Notes: generated by a model from the sequence alone, not told the origin. 40,360 bases of DNA from Clostridia bacterium (GCA_017414715.1 JAFQKV010000003.1:1-40360); one strand, 5' to 3'. Positions 24,044-32,262 are shown, counted from the first letter of the stretch. Numbers and translations are program-made.

Positions 24044-25678
24044 TTATTTTGTGATCTGTTTTTCCACAAGGCTGCCGCCGCAGTAGATCTCCCGCAGGCG
24101 GGGCTTTTCGATCTTGCCGGTGGGATTGCGGGGAACATCGGCAAAGATGATCTTACGGGGGCGCTTGTATCTCGGCATATCGGCGCAGAAGGCAGTGATA
24201 TCCTCCTCCGTGGCACTTTCCCCCTCGCGCAGGGAGATGATGGCCGCTGCGATCTCACCGAGACGGTCGTCGGGCAGACCGATGACCGCCACGTCCTTGA
24301 TGGCGGGATGGGCACGGAGGAAGTCCTCGATCTGGACGGGATAGAGATTCTCACCGCCGGAGATGATGACATCCTTCTTGCGGTCCACCAGATAAATGAA
24401 GCCGTCCTCGTCCACGCGGGCCATATCGCCGGTGAAGAGCCAGCCGTCCTTCAGGATCTCGGCAGTGGCTTCCGGATTATGATAATAGCACTTCATAACG
24501 CCGGGGCCGCGCACGCAAAGCTCACCGACCTCACCGTCGTCAACCGGATTCCCCTCGGGATCGACCACCTTGGTCTCCCAGAGATATCCCGCCTTGCCGA
24601 TGGCACCCACCTTATGGATGTTCTCCACGCCGAGATGCACGCAGCCGGGACCGATGGACTCGGAAAGACCGTAGTTGGTGTCGTAATCGTGATGCGGGAA
24701 GACCTTCTTCCAGCGGTGGATAAGGCTCGGCGGAACGGGCTGCGCGCCGATGTGCATCAGTCTCCAGGTATCCAGCCGGTAATCGGAAAGTTTCAGATCA
24801 CCCCGATCGATGGAGTCAAGAATGTCCTGTGCCCAGGGCACCAGCAGCCATACAATGGTACAGCCCTCATCGGATACGCACCGCAACACCCACTCGGGAC
24901 TGACACCGCGCAGCAGCACGGACTTCGCACCCACAAGAAGGCTGCCGAACCAGTGCATCTTCGCGCCGGTGTGGTACAGGGGCGGGATGCAGAGGAAAAC
25001 GTCGTCTCTGGTCTGACCGTGATGCTTCTGCTCCGTCATGCAGGAAGAAACCAGCGCCCGGTGGTTATGCAGAATGGCCTTGGGAAAACCGGTGGTACCG
25101 GAGGAGAAATAGATGGCGGCATCGTCCTCGTCGGTAAGCGGTACTGCCGGGGGCGTGGAGGAGCAGTAGGTCACAAGAGCATCATAGCTGTCGGCAAAGC
25201 GGGGCAGATCCTTGCCCACATAGAACATATGCCGCACGTCAGGGATACGGTCGCTGATCTGCTCCACGCGGCCCACAAATTCCGGTCCGAAGACCAGCAC
25301 GGAGGCATCGGCAAGTTCAAGACAGTACTTGATCTCGTCGGCGGTATATCTGTAATTCATGGGCACGGCCAGCGCACCGCATTTAAGAATGCCGAAATAA
25401 ATGGGCAGCCACTCCAGACAGTTCATCAGAAGAATGGCGACCTTGTCACCCTTCTTGACACCGCGGGTAAGCAGCAGGTTTGCAAAGCGGTTTGCGCGCA
25501 CGTCAAATTCCCGCCAGGTCATCTCCCGGCGGTAGCTGCCGCCGGTGGCGGCCTCAATGAGGCTGTATTCCCGCCAGGTAACGGGCTTTGCAGGCTCCAT
25601 GGCGGGATTGACCTCCACCAGCGCCACGTCGCCCGGCCAGTTGCGGGCGTTCTTTTCCAGAAAATCGGTAATGGGCAT
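24044..25678 (-). CDS. Class I adenylate-forming enzyme (acyl-CoA synthetase-like)
   Basis: The 544-residue protein has the complete ANL-family motif set: P-loop FSSGTTGFPKA (191-201), YGLSES (336-341), GWLFTGDMA with Asp418, DRKKDVIISGGENLYP (432-447) hinge, and catalytic Lys522 in NPTGKIEK. It should adenylate a carboxylic acid and transfer it to CoA or another thiol. The acid is unknown. The N-terminus contains two similar TWRE segments (34-37, 54-57) around an insertion, a feature of one clostridial subgroup. The long frame from 25762 is rejected because it starts inside the T-box terminator; AAAGGAG stands before ATG 25678. It is a single-gene unit under a T-box, which is unusual for this enzyme class. 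Confidence 0.9.
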   Translation of the reverse strand: MPITDFLEKNARNWPGDVALVEVNPAMEPAKPVTWREYSLIEAATGGSYRREMTWREFDVRANRFANLLLTRGVKKGDKVAILLMNCLEWLPIYFGILKCGALAVPMNYRYTADEIKYCLELADASVLVFGPEFVGRVEQISDRIPDVRHMFYVGKDLPRFADSYDALVTYCSSTPPAVPLTDEDDAAIYFSSGTTGFPKAILHNHRALVSSCMTEQKHHGQTRDDVFLCIPPLYHTGAKMHWFGSLLVGAKSVLLRGVSPEWVLRCVSDEGCTIVWLLVPWAQDILDSIDRGDLKLSDYRLDTWRLMHIGAQPVPPSLIHRWKKVFPHHDYDTNYGLSESIGPGCVHLGVENIHKVGAIGKAGYLWETKVVDPEGNPVDDGEVGELCVRGPGVMKCYYHNPEATAEILKDGWLFTGDMARVDEDGFIYLVDRKKDVIISGGENLYPVQIEDFLRAHPAIKDVAVIGLPDDRLGEIAAAIISLREGESATEEDITAFCADMPRYKRPRKIIFADVPRNPTGKIEKPRLREIYCGGSLVEKQITK

Positions 25679-25708
25679 GGATATTTCTCCTTTGTTTTGC
25701 GGGGGATC

Positions 25709-25968
25709 AAAAAAGCCCCCAGCAGAATCTGCTGAGGGCGAAGAACCGCGGTACCACCTCAATTTACCGCCCCGAAAGGAGGCGGCCTCAAAACGCTGTA
25801 ACGGGCGTGACCCGGCGCCGCCTACACACGGTCAGACCGTTTTGGGAGACGCGGCTCGCGGGCTGTATTCCGAAGGTCCGTCCGCGCCTTTCACCAACCG
25901 GCTGCTCTCTTTACAACGGAGGTCTTCGTACTTCTTCCCGGTCATTGCCGATGGATATATGAAATACG
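25709..25968 (-). promoter_or_regulatory. T-box riboswitch, specifier codon UAC (tyrosine)
   Basis: The minus-strand leader has all landmark elements of a T-box. Stem I carries GAAGAAGTAC, then AGAGAG and GGTTGGTGAAAG. The specifier region reads GGAA-TAC-A followed after six bases by GAG, so the specifier is UAC at 25865-25867. The T-box core AATTGAGGTGGTACCGCGG lies at 25746-25764; its TGGT bulge would pair with an ACCA tRNA end, matching the A discriminator of tRNA-Tyr. The terminator (stem GCCCTCAGCA/TGCTGGGGGC, then TTTTTT) is at 25709-25740. Uncharged tRNA-Tyr should stabilise the antiterminator and turn on the downstream acyl-CoA synthetase. A frame shifted by one base (AUA) would fit the alignment less well. 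Confidence 0.93.
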
Positions 25969-25974
25969 AAGATA

Positions 25975-26003
25975 AATATAACACATTTCCCCCGTTCTGT
26001 CAA
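25975..26003 (-). promoter_or_regulatory. Promoter of the T-box transcript
   Basis: On the minus strand TTGACA (25998-26003) and TATATT (25975-25980) are 17 bases apart. Transcription would start near 25968, at the beginning of stem I. Confidence 0.85.
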
Positions 26004-26061
26004 TGAAACCGAATAATTTTATTCACAGACATTTCAACCGTGCCGGAATTTCGCCCGGATA

Positions 26062-26110
26062 TTTACTGGCCTGTCTGCCGGTGGTTTAATTTTTGATACT
26101 CTCTATCAAA
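26062..26110 (+). promoter_or_regulatory. Promoter and Fur-type operator of the zinc operon
   Basis: TTTACT (26062-26067) and TTTAAT (26085-26090) are 17 bases apart. Immediately downstream, TTTGATA-N5-TATCAAA (26092-26110) is a perfect inverted repeat. Its inner 15 bases, TGATACTCTCTATCA, resemble the 7-1-7 Fur-family box TGATAATNATTATCA. Together with the Fur-family gene behind it, this suggests autoregulation of the whole operon. Confidence 0.72.
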
Positions 26111-26132
26111 TTCACTTCCGGGAGGTACCGCC

Positions 26133-26531
26133 GTGGGACGCAAGGAATACGATACCCGTCAGCGGGAGGCACTGCTGCAGTTTTTCCGCAAGCGGCCGGA
26201 ATCCTGCTTTTCCGCCGGAGATATATTAAAGGAAGAAAGCCTGTCCCTCGGACAGGCCACTGTCTACCGTCTGCTCTCCCGCTTCGCAGAAGAGGGTGAG
26301 CTGATTCGCTTTGTCTCCCCCGATGGGCGCGGTTCCCTCTATCAGTATAAAAAAGATGCCTGCCGCAGTCATTTTCATCTGAAGTGCGGCCACTGCGGCC
26401 GGCTCATCCACATGGACTGTGCCTTTATGAAGGAAATGGAGGCGCACATCATGGCAGAGCACCGTTTCTGCGTGGATAATGCCAAAACCACCATTTACGG
26501 CATCTGCGCCGATTGCGGAGGATGCAAATGA
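26133..26531 (+). CDS. Fur-family metal regulator (Zur-like)
   Basis: The 132-residue protein has a winged-helix N-terminal half (FSAGDILKEESLSLGQATVYRLLSRFAEEG) and a metal-binding C-terminal half. The structural zinc site is CGHC (85-88) with CADC (125-128), plus an extra C-terminal Cys131. The regulatory His and Cys residues lie in CRSHFHLKC and MDC. Because the operon continues with a zinc/manganese-type ABC transporter, Zur is the likely subtype rather than Fur or PerR. The start is GTG 26133 with GGGAGGT upstream. Its stop overlaps the ATG of the binding protein gene (ATGA). Confidence 0.87.
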   Translation: MGRKEYDTRQREALLQFFRKRPESCFSAGDILKEESLSLGQATVYRLLSRFAEEGELIRFVSPDGRGSLYQYKKDACRSHFHLKCGHCGRLIHMDCAFMKEMEAHIMAEHRFCVDNAKTTIYGICADCGGCK

Positions 26532-27451
26532 AACGGATCTCTGCACTTTTGCTGACCCTCAGCCTTCTCCTCTCACTGACTTGCGGATGCACGCCGAAGG
26601 ACACCTCCGGCGACCGCCTCTCGGTGGTATGCACCATCTTCCCCGCCTTCGATTTTGCGCGGGCCGTCGCCGGTGATCTCATTGAGCTTGAACTTCTCAT
26701 CGACCCCGGCGAGGAGGTGCACACCTTCGACCCCACTCCGCAGGATATGCGCCGCATTACCGATTGCGATCTTTTCATCTGCAACGGCGGTACATCGGAC
26801 GGGTGGGTCGATACCCTTCTTTCCGGTGATGCCGACTGTTCCGTTGTGAGGATGATGGAATGTGTTGATACCCTCTGCGCAGCAAGTGAGGAGCACGCCG
26901 ATCACGCCGGGCATGACCACGGGGAATACGATGAGCATGTCTGGACCTCCCCCCGCATGGCGGAGAATATCGTCCGCGGCATCTCCGATGCACTTTGCAG
27001 GGTAGATCCTGAAAACGCAGATACCTACCGCAGCCGTGCCGAAAGCTATTGCGGAGAGCTCCGCATCCTGTCCGACCTTCTGCAGGCTGCGGTGATGGGC
27101 GGCACACGCCGCACCCTCATCTTTGGTGACCGTTTCCCCATGCTCTATTTCACCGAGCAGCTTGGTCTTGAGGCCTTTTCCGCCTTCCCCGGCTGCGCGG
27201 CGGATACCGAGCCCAGTGCCGCCACCGTTGCCGCCCTCATCGACCGGGTAAAGGCCGACGCCATCCCCGCCGTTCTCAAGTGTGAGCTTTCCTCCGGTCT
27301 CGTGGCGGATGCCATCGCCGAGGCCACCGGCACAAAAGTGCTCACCCTGCACTCCTGTCACAATGTGACGGCGGAGGAATATGCCCGCGGAGAAACCTAT
27401 CTGTCCCTCATGAACAAAAACGTTACGGTTCTTACGGAGGCTCTGAAGTAA
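26528..27451 (+). CDS. Zinc-type ABC transporter substrate-binding lipoprotein (ZnuA/AdcA-like)
   Basis: The 307-residue precursor has a lipoprotein signal ending in LTCGC (Cys21). It belongs to cluster A-I metal-binding proteins: VHTFDPTPQD supplies His65, then a His-rich loop EEHADHAGHDHGEYDEH (121-137) and DEHVWTSP with His137. The third His ligand found in most ZnuA proteins is replaced at GDRFPMLYF (Asp201), as in a clostridial branch with DRFPFRY-like sequences. The protein should deliver zinc, or possibly manganese, to the permease encoded two genes downstream. ATG 26528 has GGAGG upstream and overlaps the regulator's stop codon. Confidence 0.9.
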   Translation: MKRISALLLTLSLLLSLTCGCTPKDTSGDRLSVVCTIFPAFDFARAVAGDLIELELLIDPGEEVHTFDPTPQDMRRITDCDLFICNGGTSDGWVDTLLSGDADCSVVRMMECVDTLCAASEEHADHAGHDHGEYDEHVWTSPRMAENIVRGISDALCRVDPENADTYRSRAESYCGELRILSDLLQAAVMGGTRRTLIFGDRFPMLYFTEQLGLEAFSAFPGCAADTEPSAATVAALIDRVKADAIPAVLKCELSSGLVADAIAEATGTKVLTLHSCHNVTAEEYARGETYLSLMNKNVTVLTEALK

Positions 27452-27453
27452 TC

Positions 27454-28161
27454 ATGGCGCTCATCACCTGCAAAAATCTTGCGCTGTCCTACGAGGGCCG
27501 CAGGGTCCTTGAGGGCGTGGATTTTTCCCTTTCCGCCGGGGATTATCTCTGCATCGTCGGCGAGAACGGTTCTGGAAAATCCACGCTTATGAAAGCGCTT
27601 CTGTCTCTGAAATCTCCTGATCACGGCATGATCTCCTTTGGAGACGGACTTCGCCGCACGGAGATCGGTTATCTGCCCCAGCAGGCCTCCATCTCCCGGG
27701 ATTTCCCCGCAAGTGTCCGGGAAATCGTGCTTTCCGGCTGTCAGAATTCTCTCGGTCACCGGCTCTTCTACCCAGCCGCCGCCCGGCATCGGGCCGCGGA
27801 GGCCATGGAGAAGCTCGGCATCTCCCATCTCGCCCGCCGTCCCTGGCAGGAGCTTTCCGGCGGTCAGCAGCAGCGCGTGCTGCTCTGCCGTGCCCTGTGC
27901 GCCACCCGCCGGGTGCTTTTGCTGGATGAGCCTGTCGCCGGTCTCGACCCTGTGGTCACGGCGGAGCTTTACGGCATCATCCGCGGCTACAACCGCGCGG
28001 GTATGACCGTCATCATGATCTCCCACGATATGCAGGCTGCGCTCTCCGATGCCACCCATGTGCTGCATCTTGACGGCCGTCAGGTCTTTTTCGGTCCTGC
28101 AGAGGATTACCGGGCAAGCGATGCCGCCGGTCACCTGCTTGGAGGTGCGTGCCATGCTTAA
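27454..28161 (+). CDS. Zinc-type ABC transporter ATP-binding protein
   Basis: The 235-residue ATPase has Walker A GENGSGKST, Q-loop YLPQQAS, ABC signature LSGGQQQR, Walker B VLLLDEPVAGLD and the switch His in ISHDM. It is closest in layout to ZnuC/AdcC-type subunits and supplies the energy for metal import. It starts two bases after the stop of the binding-protein gene, and its end overlaps the permease start by eight bases. Confidence 0.93.
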   Translation: MALITCKNLALSYEGRRVLEGVDFSLSAGDYLCIVGENGSGKSTLMKALLSLKSPDHGMISFGDGLRRTEIGYLPQQASISRDFPASVREIVLSGCQNSLGHRLFYPAAARHRAAEAMEKLGISHLARRPWQELSGGQQQRVLLCRALCATRRVLLLDEPVAGLDPVVTAELYGIIRGYNRAGMTVIMISHDMQAALSDATHVLHLDGRQVFFGPAEDYRASDAAGHLLGGACHA

Positions 28162-28978
28162 TTCCGTTCTTGATATGTTTTCCTACCCCTTTATGCAGCG
28201 CGCCGTCATTGCCGGCCTGCTCATCAGCCTGTGTGCGGCGCTGCTCGGGGTTATTCTGGTGCTCAAAAACCTTTCCATGATCGGCGACGGTCTTTCCCAT
28301 GTGGCCTTCGGTGCCACCGCTGTTGCACTGGTGGCAAACCTCGCACCCCTGAAAATTGCCATCCCTGTAGTGCTCATTGCCGCTTTTTTCCTTATGCACC
28401 GTCGGCATTCCGCCCGTCTGCGGGGGGATGCCGCCGTGGCTATTCTTTCCACCGGTGCCCTCGCCATCGGTGTCATGGCCATTTCCGTCACCCCCGGTGT
28501 CAACGTGGACTTAAGCAGCTATATGTTCGGCTCCATTCTTGCCGTCAGCCGGGAGGATGTGCTGCTGTGCATCGTGCTCTCCACCGTTATTCTGCTGCTT
28601 TTCATTCTCTTCTATCCCCGCATTTTCGCGGTGACCTTTGACGAGGACTTCGCGCGTGCCAGCGGACTGAGAGCAGAAGGCTACGCCCTGCTGTGTGCCG
28701 CTCTGACTGCGGTCACCGTGGTCATCGGCATGCGGCTGATGGGTGCCATGCTCATCTCCAGCCTCATCATCTTCCCCGCCGTCACCTCCCTGCGGCTCTT
28801 CCGCAGCTTCCGGGCGGCGGTGCTCTCCTCGGCGGTGCTCTCCGCCCTTTGCTTTCTCTGCGGCATCACCGTTTCCTATTTCTTCTCCACCCCGGCAGGT
28901 GCCAGCATCGTCTGCGTAAACATCGTTTTTTATCTGCTTTTCTCCCTTGCGGGCATGCTCACAAAGCGCGTCCGGTAG
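28154..28978 (+). CDS. Zinc-type ABC transporter permease (ZnuB/AdcB-like)
   Basis: The 274-residue protein has about eight hydrophobic helices and the family segments MIGDGLSHVAFGATAVA and GALAIGVMAIS. A cytoplasmic loop with FDEDFARASGL and the C-terminal AMLISSLIIFPAVTSLRL match ABC-3 family permeases. The start ATG 28154 lies inside the ATPase gene; longer in-frame starts are inside that gene and lack ribosome binding sites. It is the last gene of the operon and ends one base before the convergent YlmC-like gene, with no hairpin between them. Confidence 0.92.
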   Translation: MLNSVLDMFSYPFMQRAVIAGLLISLCAALLGVILVLKNLSMIGDGLSHVAFGATAVALVANLAPLKIAIPVVLIAAFFLMHRRHSARLRGDAAVAILSTGALAIGVMAISVTPGVNVDLSSYMFGSILAVSREDVLLCIVLSTVILLLFILFYPRIFAVTFDEDFARASGLRAEGYALLCAALTAVTVVIGMRLMGAMLISSLIIFPAVTSLRLFRSFRAAVLSSAVLSALCFLCGITVSYFFSTPAGASIVCVNIVFYLLFSLAGMLTKRVR

Positions 28979-28979
28979 G

Positions 28980-29261
28980 CTACAGCCGGATACACGGCTC
29001 CCGCTCCGGCTCCTCCCCTCCCGCCTCGCAGTCCACCAGCACCGCATCCTGCCCGATGCGCACCACCTGACTCCAGGGAATACAGCAATCCCGGCGTGTA
29101 CCGGCAGAGAACAGTCCCTCTCCCGTCCGGACGGTGAGGTTAAGAATGCAGCCGCTCTCCGTGTCGATCTCGCAGGCGTGCAGAATCCCCAGCCGTCTGC
29201 CGTTCTGAATATTCAGCACCTCCAGCCGTCGAAGCGTTGCCACCCGGATATTCAAATGCAT
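28980..29261 (-). CDS. YlmC/YmxH family PRC-barrel protein
   Basis: The 93-residue protein contains LEVLNIQNGRRLGILHACEID, RRDCCIPWSQVVRIGQDAVLVD and a central ILNLTV strand, the pattern of the YlmC/YmxH family of PRC-barrel proteins found in spore-forming Firmicutes. The family is linked to sporulation in some species but its role is undefined. ATG codons occur at 29270, 29267 and 29261; the last is best spaced (10 bases) from GGGGGGAG. The C-terminus is Glu- and Arg-rich. Confidence 0.75.
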   Translation of the reverse strand: MHLNIRVATLRRLEVLNIQNGRRLGILHACEIDTESGCILNLTVRTGEGLFSAGTRRDCCIPWSQVVRIGQDAVLVDCEAGGEEPEREPCIRL

Positions 29262-29302
29262 ACCCATCATTCTCCCCCCATCATCTCTTCTAACAAAAAA
29301 AT

Positions 29303-29336
29303 ATTCCCGATCCTTGCCGTCTATGCAGGATCGGGA
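29303..29336 (-). terminator. Terminator after rlmH
   Basis: TTCCCGATCCT pairs with AGGATCGGGAA, and TATTTTTTTG follows on the minus strand. It stands just before the YlmC-like gene. Confidence 0.85.
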
Positions 29337-29340
29337 ATTT

Positions 29341-29823
29341 TCATTTGTCGTATTTTCCGCCGGCGCGTATGGAATAGCCCCGGTAGATCTGCTCCAGCGC
29401 CATGATCCGGGCCAGATGATGGGGAAATGTCATATCCGACATGGAAAGCAGGCAATTTGCCCGGCGCTTGACCTCCGGATCCAATCCGAAGGAAGAACCG
29501 ACAACAAAGCACACCGTTCCGCCGCCGGCGATCTCCGCCTCCGAAAGCAGCTTTGCCACACCGGCGCTGTCGCACTTTTTCCCCTCGGGGGTCATAACCA
29601 CCGTGTAGGCGCGGGGAGGGATACTTTTGAATATCCGGACGGATTCCCGTCCGAGGGCGGCATCGATCTCCGCCTGGGAGGGCGCATCCGGCAGCCGTTC
29701 CTCCGCAAGCTCCAGGATCTCCGGCAGGCAGTAGCCCTTCAGCCGCTTTTCATACTCTGCCGCAGCCTGCTTATAAAAACTCTCCTTGAGTTTTCCGACG
29801 CAGATGAGCTTTACGCGGACCAT
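29341..29823 (-). CDS. rlmH: 23S rRNA (pseudouridine-1915 N3) methyltransferase RlmH
   Basis: The 160-residue SPOUT methyltransferase methylates pseudouridine 1915 in helix 69 of 23S rRNA on assembled ribosomes. It has the N-terminal VKLICVGKLKESFY, the SAM-binding FVVGSSFGLDPEV and the C-terminal LSMSDMTFPHHLARIMALEQIYRGY segments. The last residues, SIRAGGKYDK, differ from the usual GxPYHK ending, where Tyr and His contact the substrate, so the C-terminus is divergent. It overlaps the MBL hydrolase gene by 13 bases, the same partnership seen in many Firmicutes. Confidence 0.93.
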   Translation of the reverse strand: MVRVKLICVGKLKESFYKQAAAEYEKRLKGYCLPEILELAEERLPDAPSQAEIDAALGRESVRIFKSIPPRAYTVVMTPEGKKCDSAGVAKLLSEAEIAGGGTVCFVVGSSFGLDPEVKRRANCLLSMSDMTFPHHLARIMALEQIYRGYSIRAGGKYDK

Positions 29824-30605
29824 ATTTCCGTCTTTTCCAGTATGTAAACGGGGCCGGCACCGTCCTTGGGCAGAGCCTTGACGCTGCAGCCTGTACCTTC
29901 AAGGGCCTTTTCCGCCGCCGCCAGCGCCGTCTCCGGCGTGTTGCTGTGGTCACTCAAATGTGCGAGGGCAAAATACCGCGTACCGCGCGAGGAAAGCTCC
30001 TTCAGGGCATTTGCGCAGTCCACATTGCAAAGGTGTCCCGTTGCGGAGCAGATACGGCGCTTAAGCGTTTGGGGATAAGGGCCGGTCTGCAGCATGTCCT
30101 CGTCATAATTCGACTCCAGGACTACAAGTCCCGCCCCCGCAAGAGCATCCACCACGGCCATGTCCGCAAAGCCGAGATCGGTTGCAAAAGCGAGGCTTTC
30201 TCCCGTCCGGCCGGTAAAGCGGAAGCCGTTGCAGCAGGGAGCATCATGGGACAGCGGGAAGGTATTGATACGGATATTGCCGATGGCAAAGGCTGCGCCG
30301 GGGGTATACACACCCTTGATGGCCTTCTTCGGCAGATCCTTCATCAGCTCGGCGGCAGTCAGCTTGTTTGTAATGACCTTGACACCGTATTTTTCGTAAA
30401 GAGCTGCCACGCTGTGCACATGATCCTGATGACTGTGGGTGACCAGAACGTAGAGGATATCCCCCAGCCGCAGCTCGTTTGCGGCAAGCGCCGCGGTGAT
30501 CTTCCGGGCGGAAACGCCGGCATCAATAAGGATATTGGTCACGCCGTCGGTGAGAAAATGGCAGTTACCGGAGGAACTGCTTGCGATGGAAAAGTATTTC
30601 AGCAT
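29811..30605 (-). CDS. MBL-fold metallohydrolase (YycJ/WalJ-like)
   Basis: The 264-residue protein begins FSIASSSSGNCHFL, typical of the YycJ/WalJ branch, and has the metal-binding motif THSHQDH (56-62). Later ligands appear as LSHDAP, ATDLG and LESNYDEDML. WalJ-type proteins are associated with nuclease activity and with the WalKR region in bacilli; no walKR is present here. It leads a two-gene operon with rlmH. GAAAGG precedes ATG 30605. Confidence 0.88.
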   Translation of the reverse strand: MLKYFSIASSSSGNCHFLTDGVTNILIDAGVSARKITAALAANELRLGDILYVLVTHSHQDHVHSVAALYEKYGVKVITNKLTAAELMKDLPKKAIKGVYTPGAAFAIGNIRINTFPLSHDAPCCNGFRFTGRTGESLAFATDLGFADMAVVDALAGAGLVVLESNYDEDMLQTGPYPQTLKRRICSATGHLCNVDCANALKELSSRGTRYFALAHLSDHSNTPETALAAAEKALEGTGCSVKALPKDGAGPVYILEKTEIWSA

Positions 30606-30657
30606 AAATTACGTGCCTTTCAGCATCCTGCTTGGTTGATTGTCTCTGAATAAGAAA

Positions 30658-30688
30658 GGTCGGGGATCCGGAAATACGGGCCCCGACC
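30658..30688 (-). terminator. Terminator after murA
   Basis: GGTCGGGG pairs with CCCCGACC around a 15-base loop, and TTTCTT follows on the minus strand. Confidence 0.75.
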
Positions 30689-30723
30689 GTTTTTCGTTTT
30701 TACCGGGTCAAAGGCGCGCTACC

Positions 30724-32013
30724 CTACAGCGCCTCCCGGATAACCGACGGGGTCTCGATCTCACGGACGGAGATATCTGCGCCCACGGCGCAGAGCTTTT
30801 CGATCATCATTTCATAGCCGCGCTCGATATGGGACACGCCCTCGATCTCCGTTCGGCCGGCAGCGGCAAGGCCGGCGATAACGAGCGCCGCACCCGCACG
30901 CAGGTCACAGGCACGCACGGCAGCACCGGTAAGCCCGGCAACGCCCTCAATGACTGCCACCTTGCCGTCCACCTGGATGTGCGCACCCATGCGGCGAAGC
31001 TCGTCCACATAGCGGAAGCGGTTGTCATACACGCCCTCGGTAACGACGGAGGTTCCGTCCGCCAGGGCAAGAAGGGTCGCGATCTGGGGCTGCATGTCGG
31101 TGGGGAAGCCGGGATGCGGCATGGTCTTGATCATGGCCTTTCCGGGACGGCCGTTTCCGCGCACACGGACGGCCTCATCCAGTTCCTCCACGTCGGCACC
31201 GATCTCACGGAGCTTTGCGGTGATACATTCCAGGTGCTTGGGAATAACGTTGTTGATAAGCAGATCGCTCTCGGTGGCGGCGGCAAGAACCATATAGGTG
31301 CCCGCCTCGATCTGGTCGGGAATGATGGAATAGGTGCCGCCGTGCAGCTCCCTGACACCGTTGATCTTAATCATATCGGTACCGGCACCCTTGATATCGG
31401 CACCCATGGTGTTGAGGAAGTTGGCCACATCGACGATATGAGGCTCCTTCGCGGCATTCTCAATAACGGTCATACCGTCGGCAAGGGTGGCGGCCAGCAT
31501 GACGTTGATGGTGGCTCCCACAGACACCACGTCCATATACACGTGGTTGCCGGCCAGATGCTCCGCCTTTGCGTGGATAATACCGTTGCGCACCTCAATG
31601 TCCGAGCCGAGGCTGCGGAAGCCCTTGATGTGCTGGTCAATGGGGCGGACACCGAAATCACAACCGCCGGGCATGGATACCTGCGCCTCGCCAAAGCGGG
31701 AAAGCAGGGCACCGATGAGATAATAGGAAGCGCGCATCTCGCGCATAACGTCAAAGGTTGCGGGAATGCTGCGCAGACTGGTGGAGTCAATCTCCACGGT
31801 GGTCTCGTTAATGGATCTTACGGACACGCCCATACGGGTGAGGATATCCAGCCAGGCATAGATATCGCTGATGCGGGGCACATTCTCAATGCGGCAAACA
31901 CCGCGGACCATCGTGGCCGCGGGAAGAATGGCAACGGCTGCGTTTTTACAGCCTCCCACATTGATGGCACCCTTAAGGCGGGCACCTCCGTTGATCGTAT
32001 ATTTATACGGCAA
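30724..32013 (-). CDS. murA: UDP-N-acetylglucosamine 1-carboxyvinyltransferase MurA
   Basis: The 429-residue enzyme transfers enolpyruvyl from PEP to UDP-GlcNAc, the first committed step of peptidoglycan synthesis. It has INGGARLKGAINVGGCKNAAVA at the N-terminus and PGGCDFGVRPIDQH with Cys118, the PEP-attacking residue targeted by fosfomycin. GGCDFG rather than GGCAIG marks one clostridial branch. The start is TTG 32013: GGAGGAG lies seven bases upstream and the protein begins where homologues do. The ATG at 32130 would add a basic tail that looks non-coding and overlaps the promoter. Confidence 0.93.
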   Translation of the reverse strand: MPYKYTINGGARLKGAINVGGCKNAAVAILPAATMVRGVCRIENVPRISDIYAWLDILTRMGVSVRSINETTVEIDSTSLRSIPATFDVMREMRASYYLIGALLSRFGEAQVSMPGGCDFGVRPIDQHIKGFRSLGSDIEVRNGIIHAKAEHLAGNHVYMDVVSVGATINVMLAATLADGMTVIENAAKEPHIVDVANFLNTMGADIKGAGTDMIKINGVRELHGGTYSIIPDQIEAGTYMVLAAATESDLLINNVIPKHLECITAKLREIGADVEELDEAVRVRGNGRPGKAMIKTMPHPGFPTDMQPQIATLLALADGTSVVTEGVYDNRFRYVDELRRMGAHIQVDGKVAVIEGVAGLTGAAVRACDLRAGAALVIAGLAAAGRTEIEGVSHIERGYEMMIEKLCAVGADISVREIETPSVIREAL

Positions 32014-32100
32014 AGCTAATCTCCTCCACAAGGTGTTGTGTGGTCTGGCTTTCCGGCGCATTTTCGCCGGTGGCCGAAAAGGCATAATCTTACATATTGA

Positions 32101-32130
32101 ATTATACCACATTGCGGCAATTTGTGTCAA
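32101..32130 (-). promoter_or_regulatory. Promoter for murA
   Basis: On the minus strand TTGACA and TATAAT are 18 bases apart, with TGG before the -10 box (extended -10). Confidence 0.82.
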
Positions 32131-32185
32131 AGGATTTTTGTAATTTTCTTAAGAAAAACCCCTCTTTTTCTCCGCCGTATTCCCC

Positions 32186-32214
32186 TTGACGGCGGGGAAC
32201 TCCGCGATTATAAT
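32186..32214 (+). promoter_or_regulatory. Promoter for the GH32/fructokinase operon
   Basis: TTGACG (32186-32191) and TATAAT (32209-32214) are 17 bases apart. The leader of about 40 bases shows no clear operator. Confidence 0.8.
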
Positions 32215-32262
32215 AAAAGGTGTGGCAAACCGTCTTATTTCTTCCCGGAAGGATGAAAAAAA

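Noticed and set aside
24044..25762. The longer 572-residue version of the acyl-CoA synthetase.
   Set aside because: Its start lies inside the T-box core, which must remain RNA; ATG 25678 has AAAGGAG.
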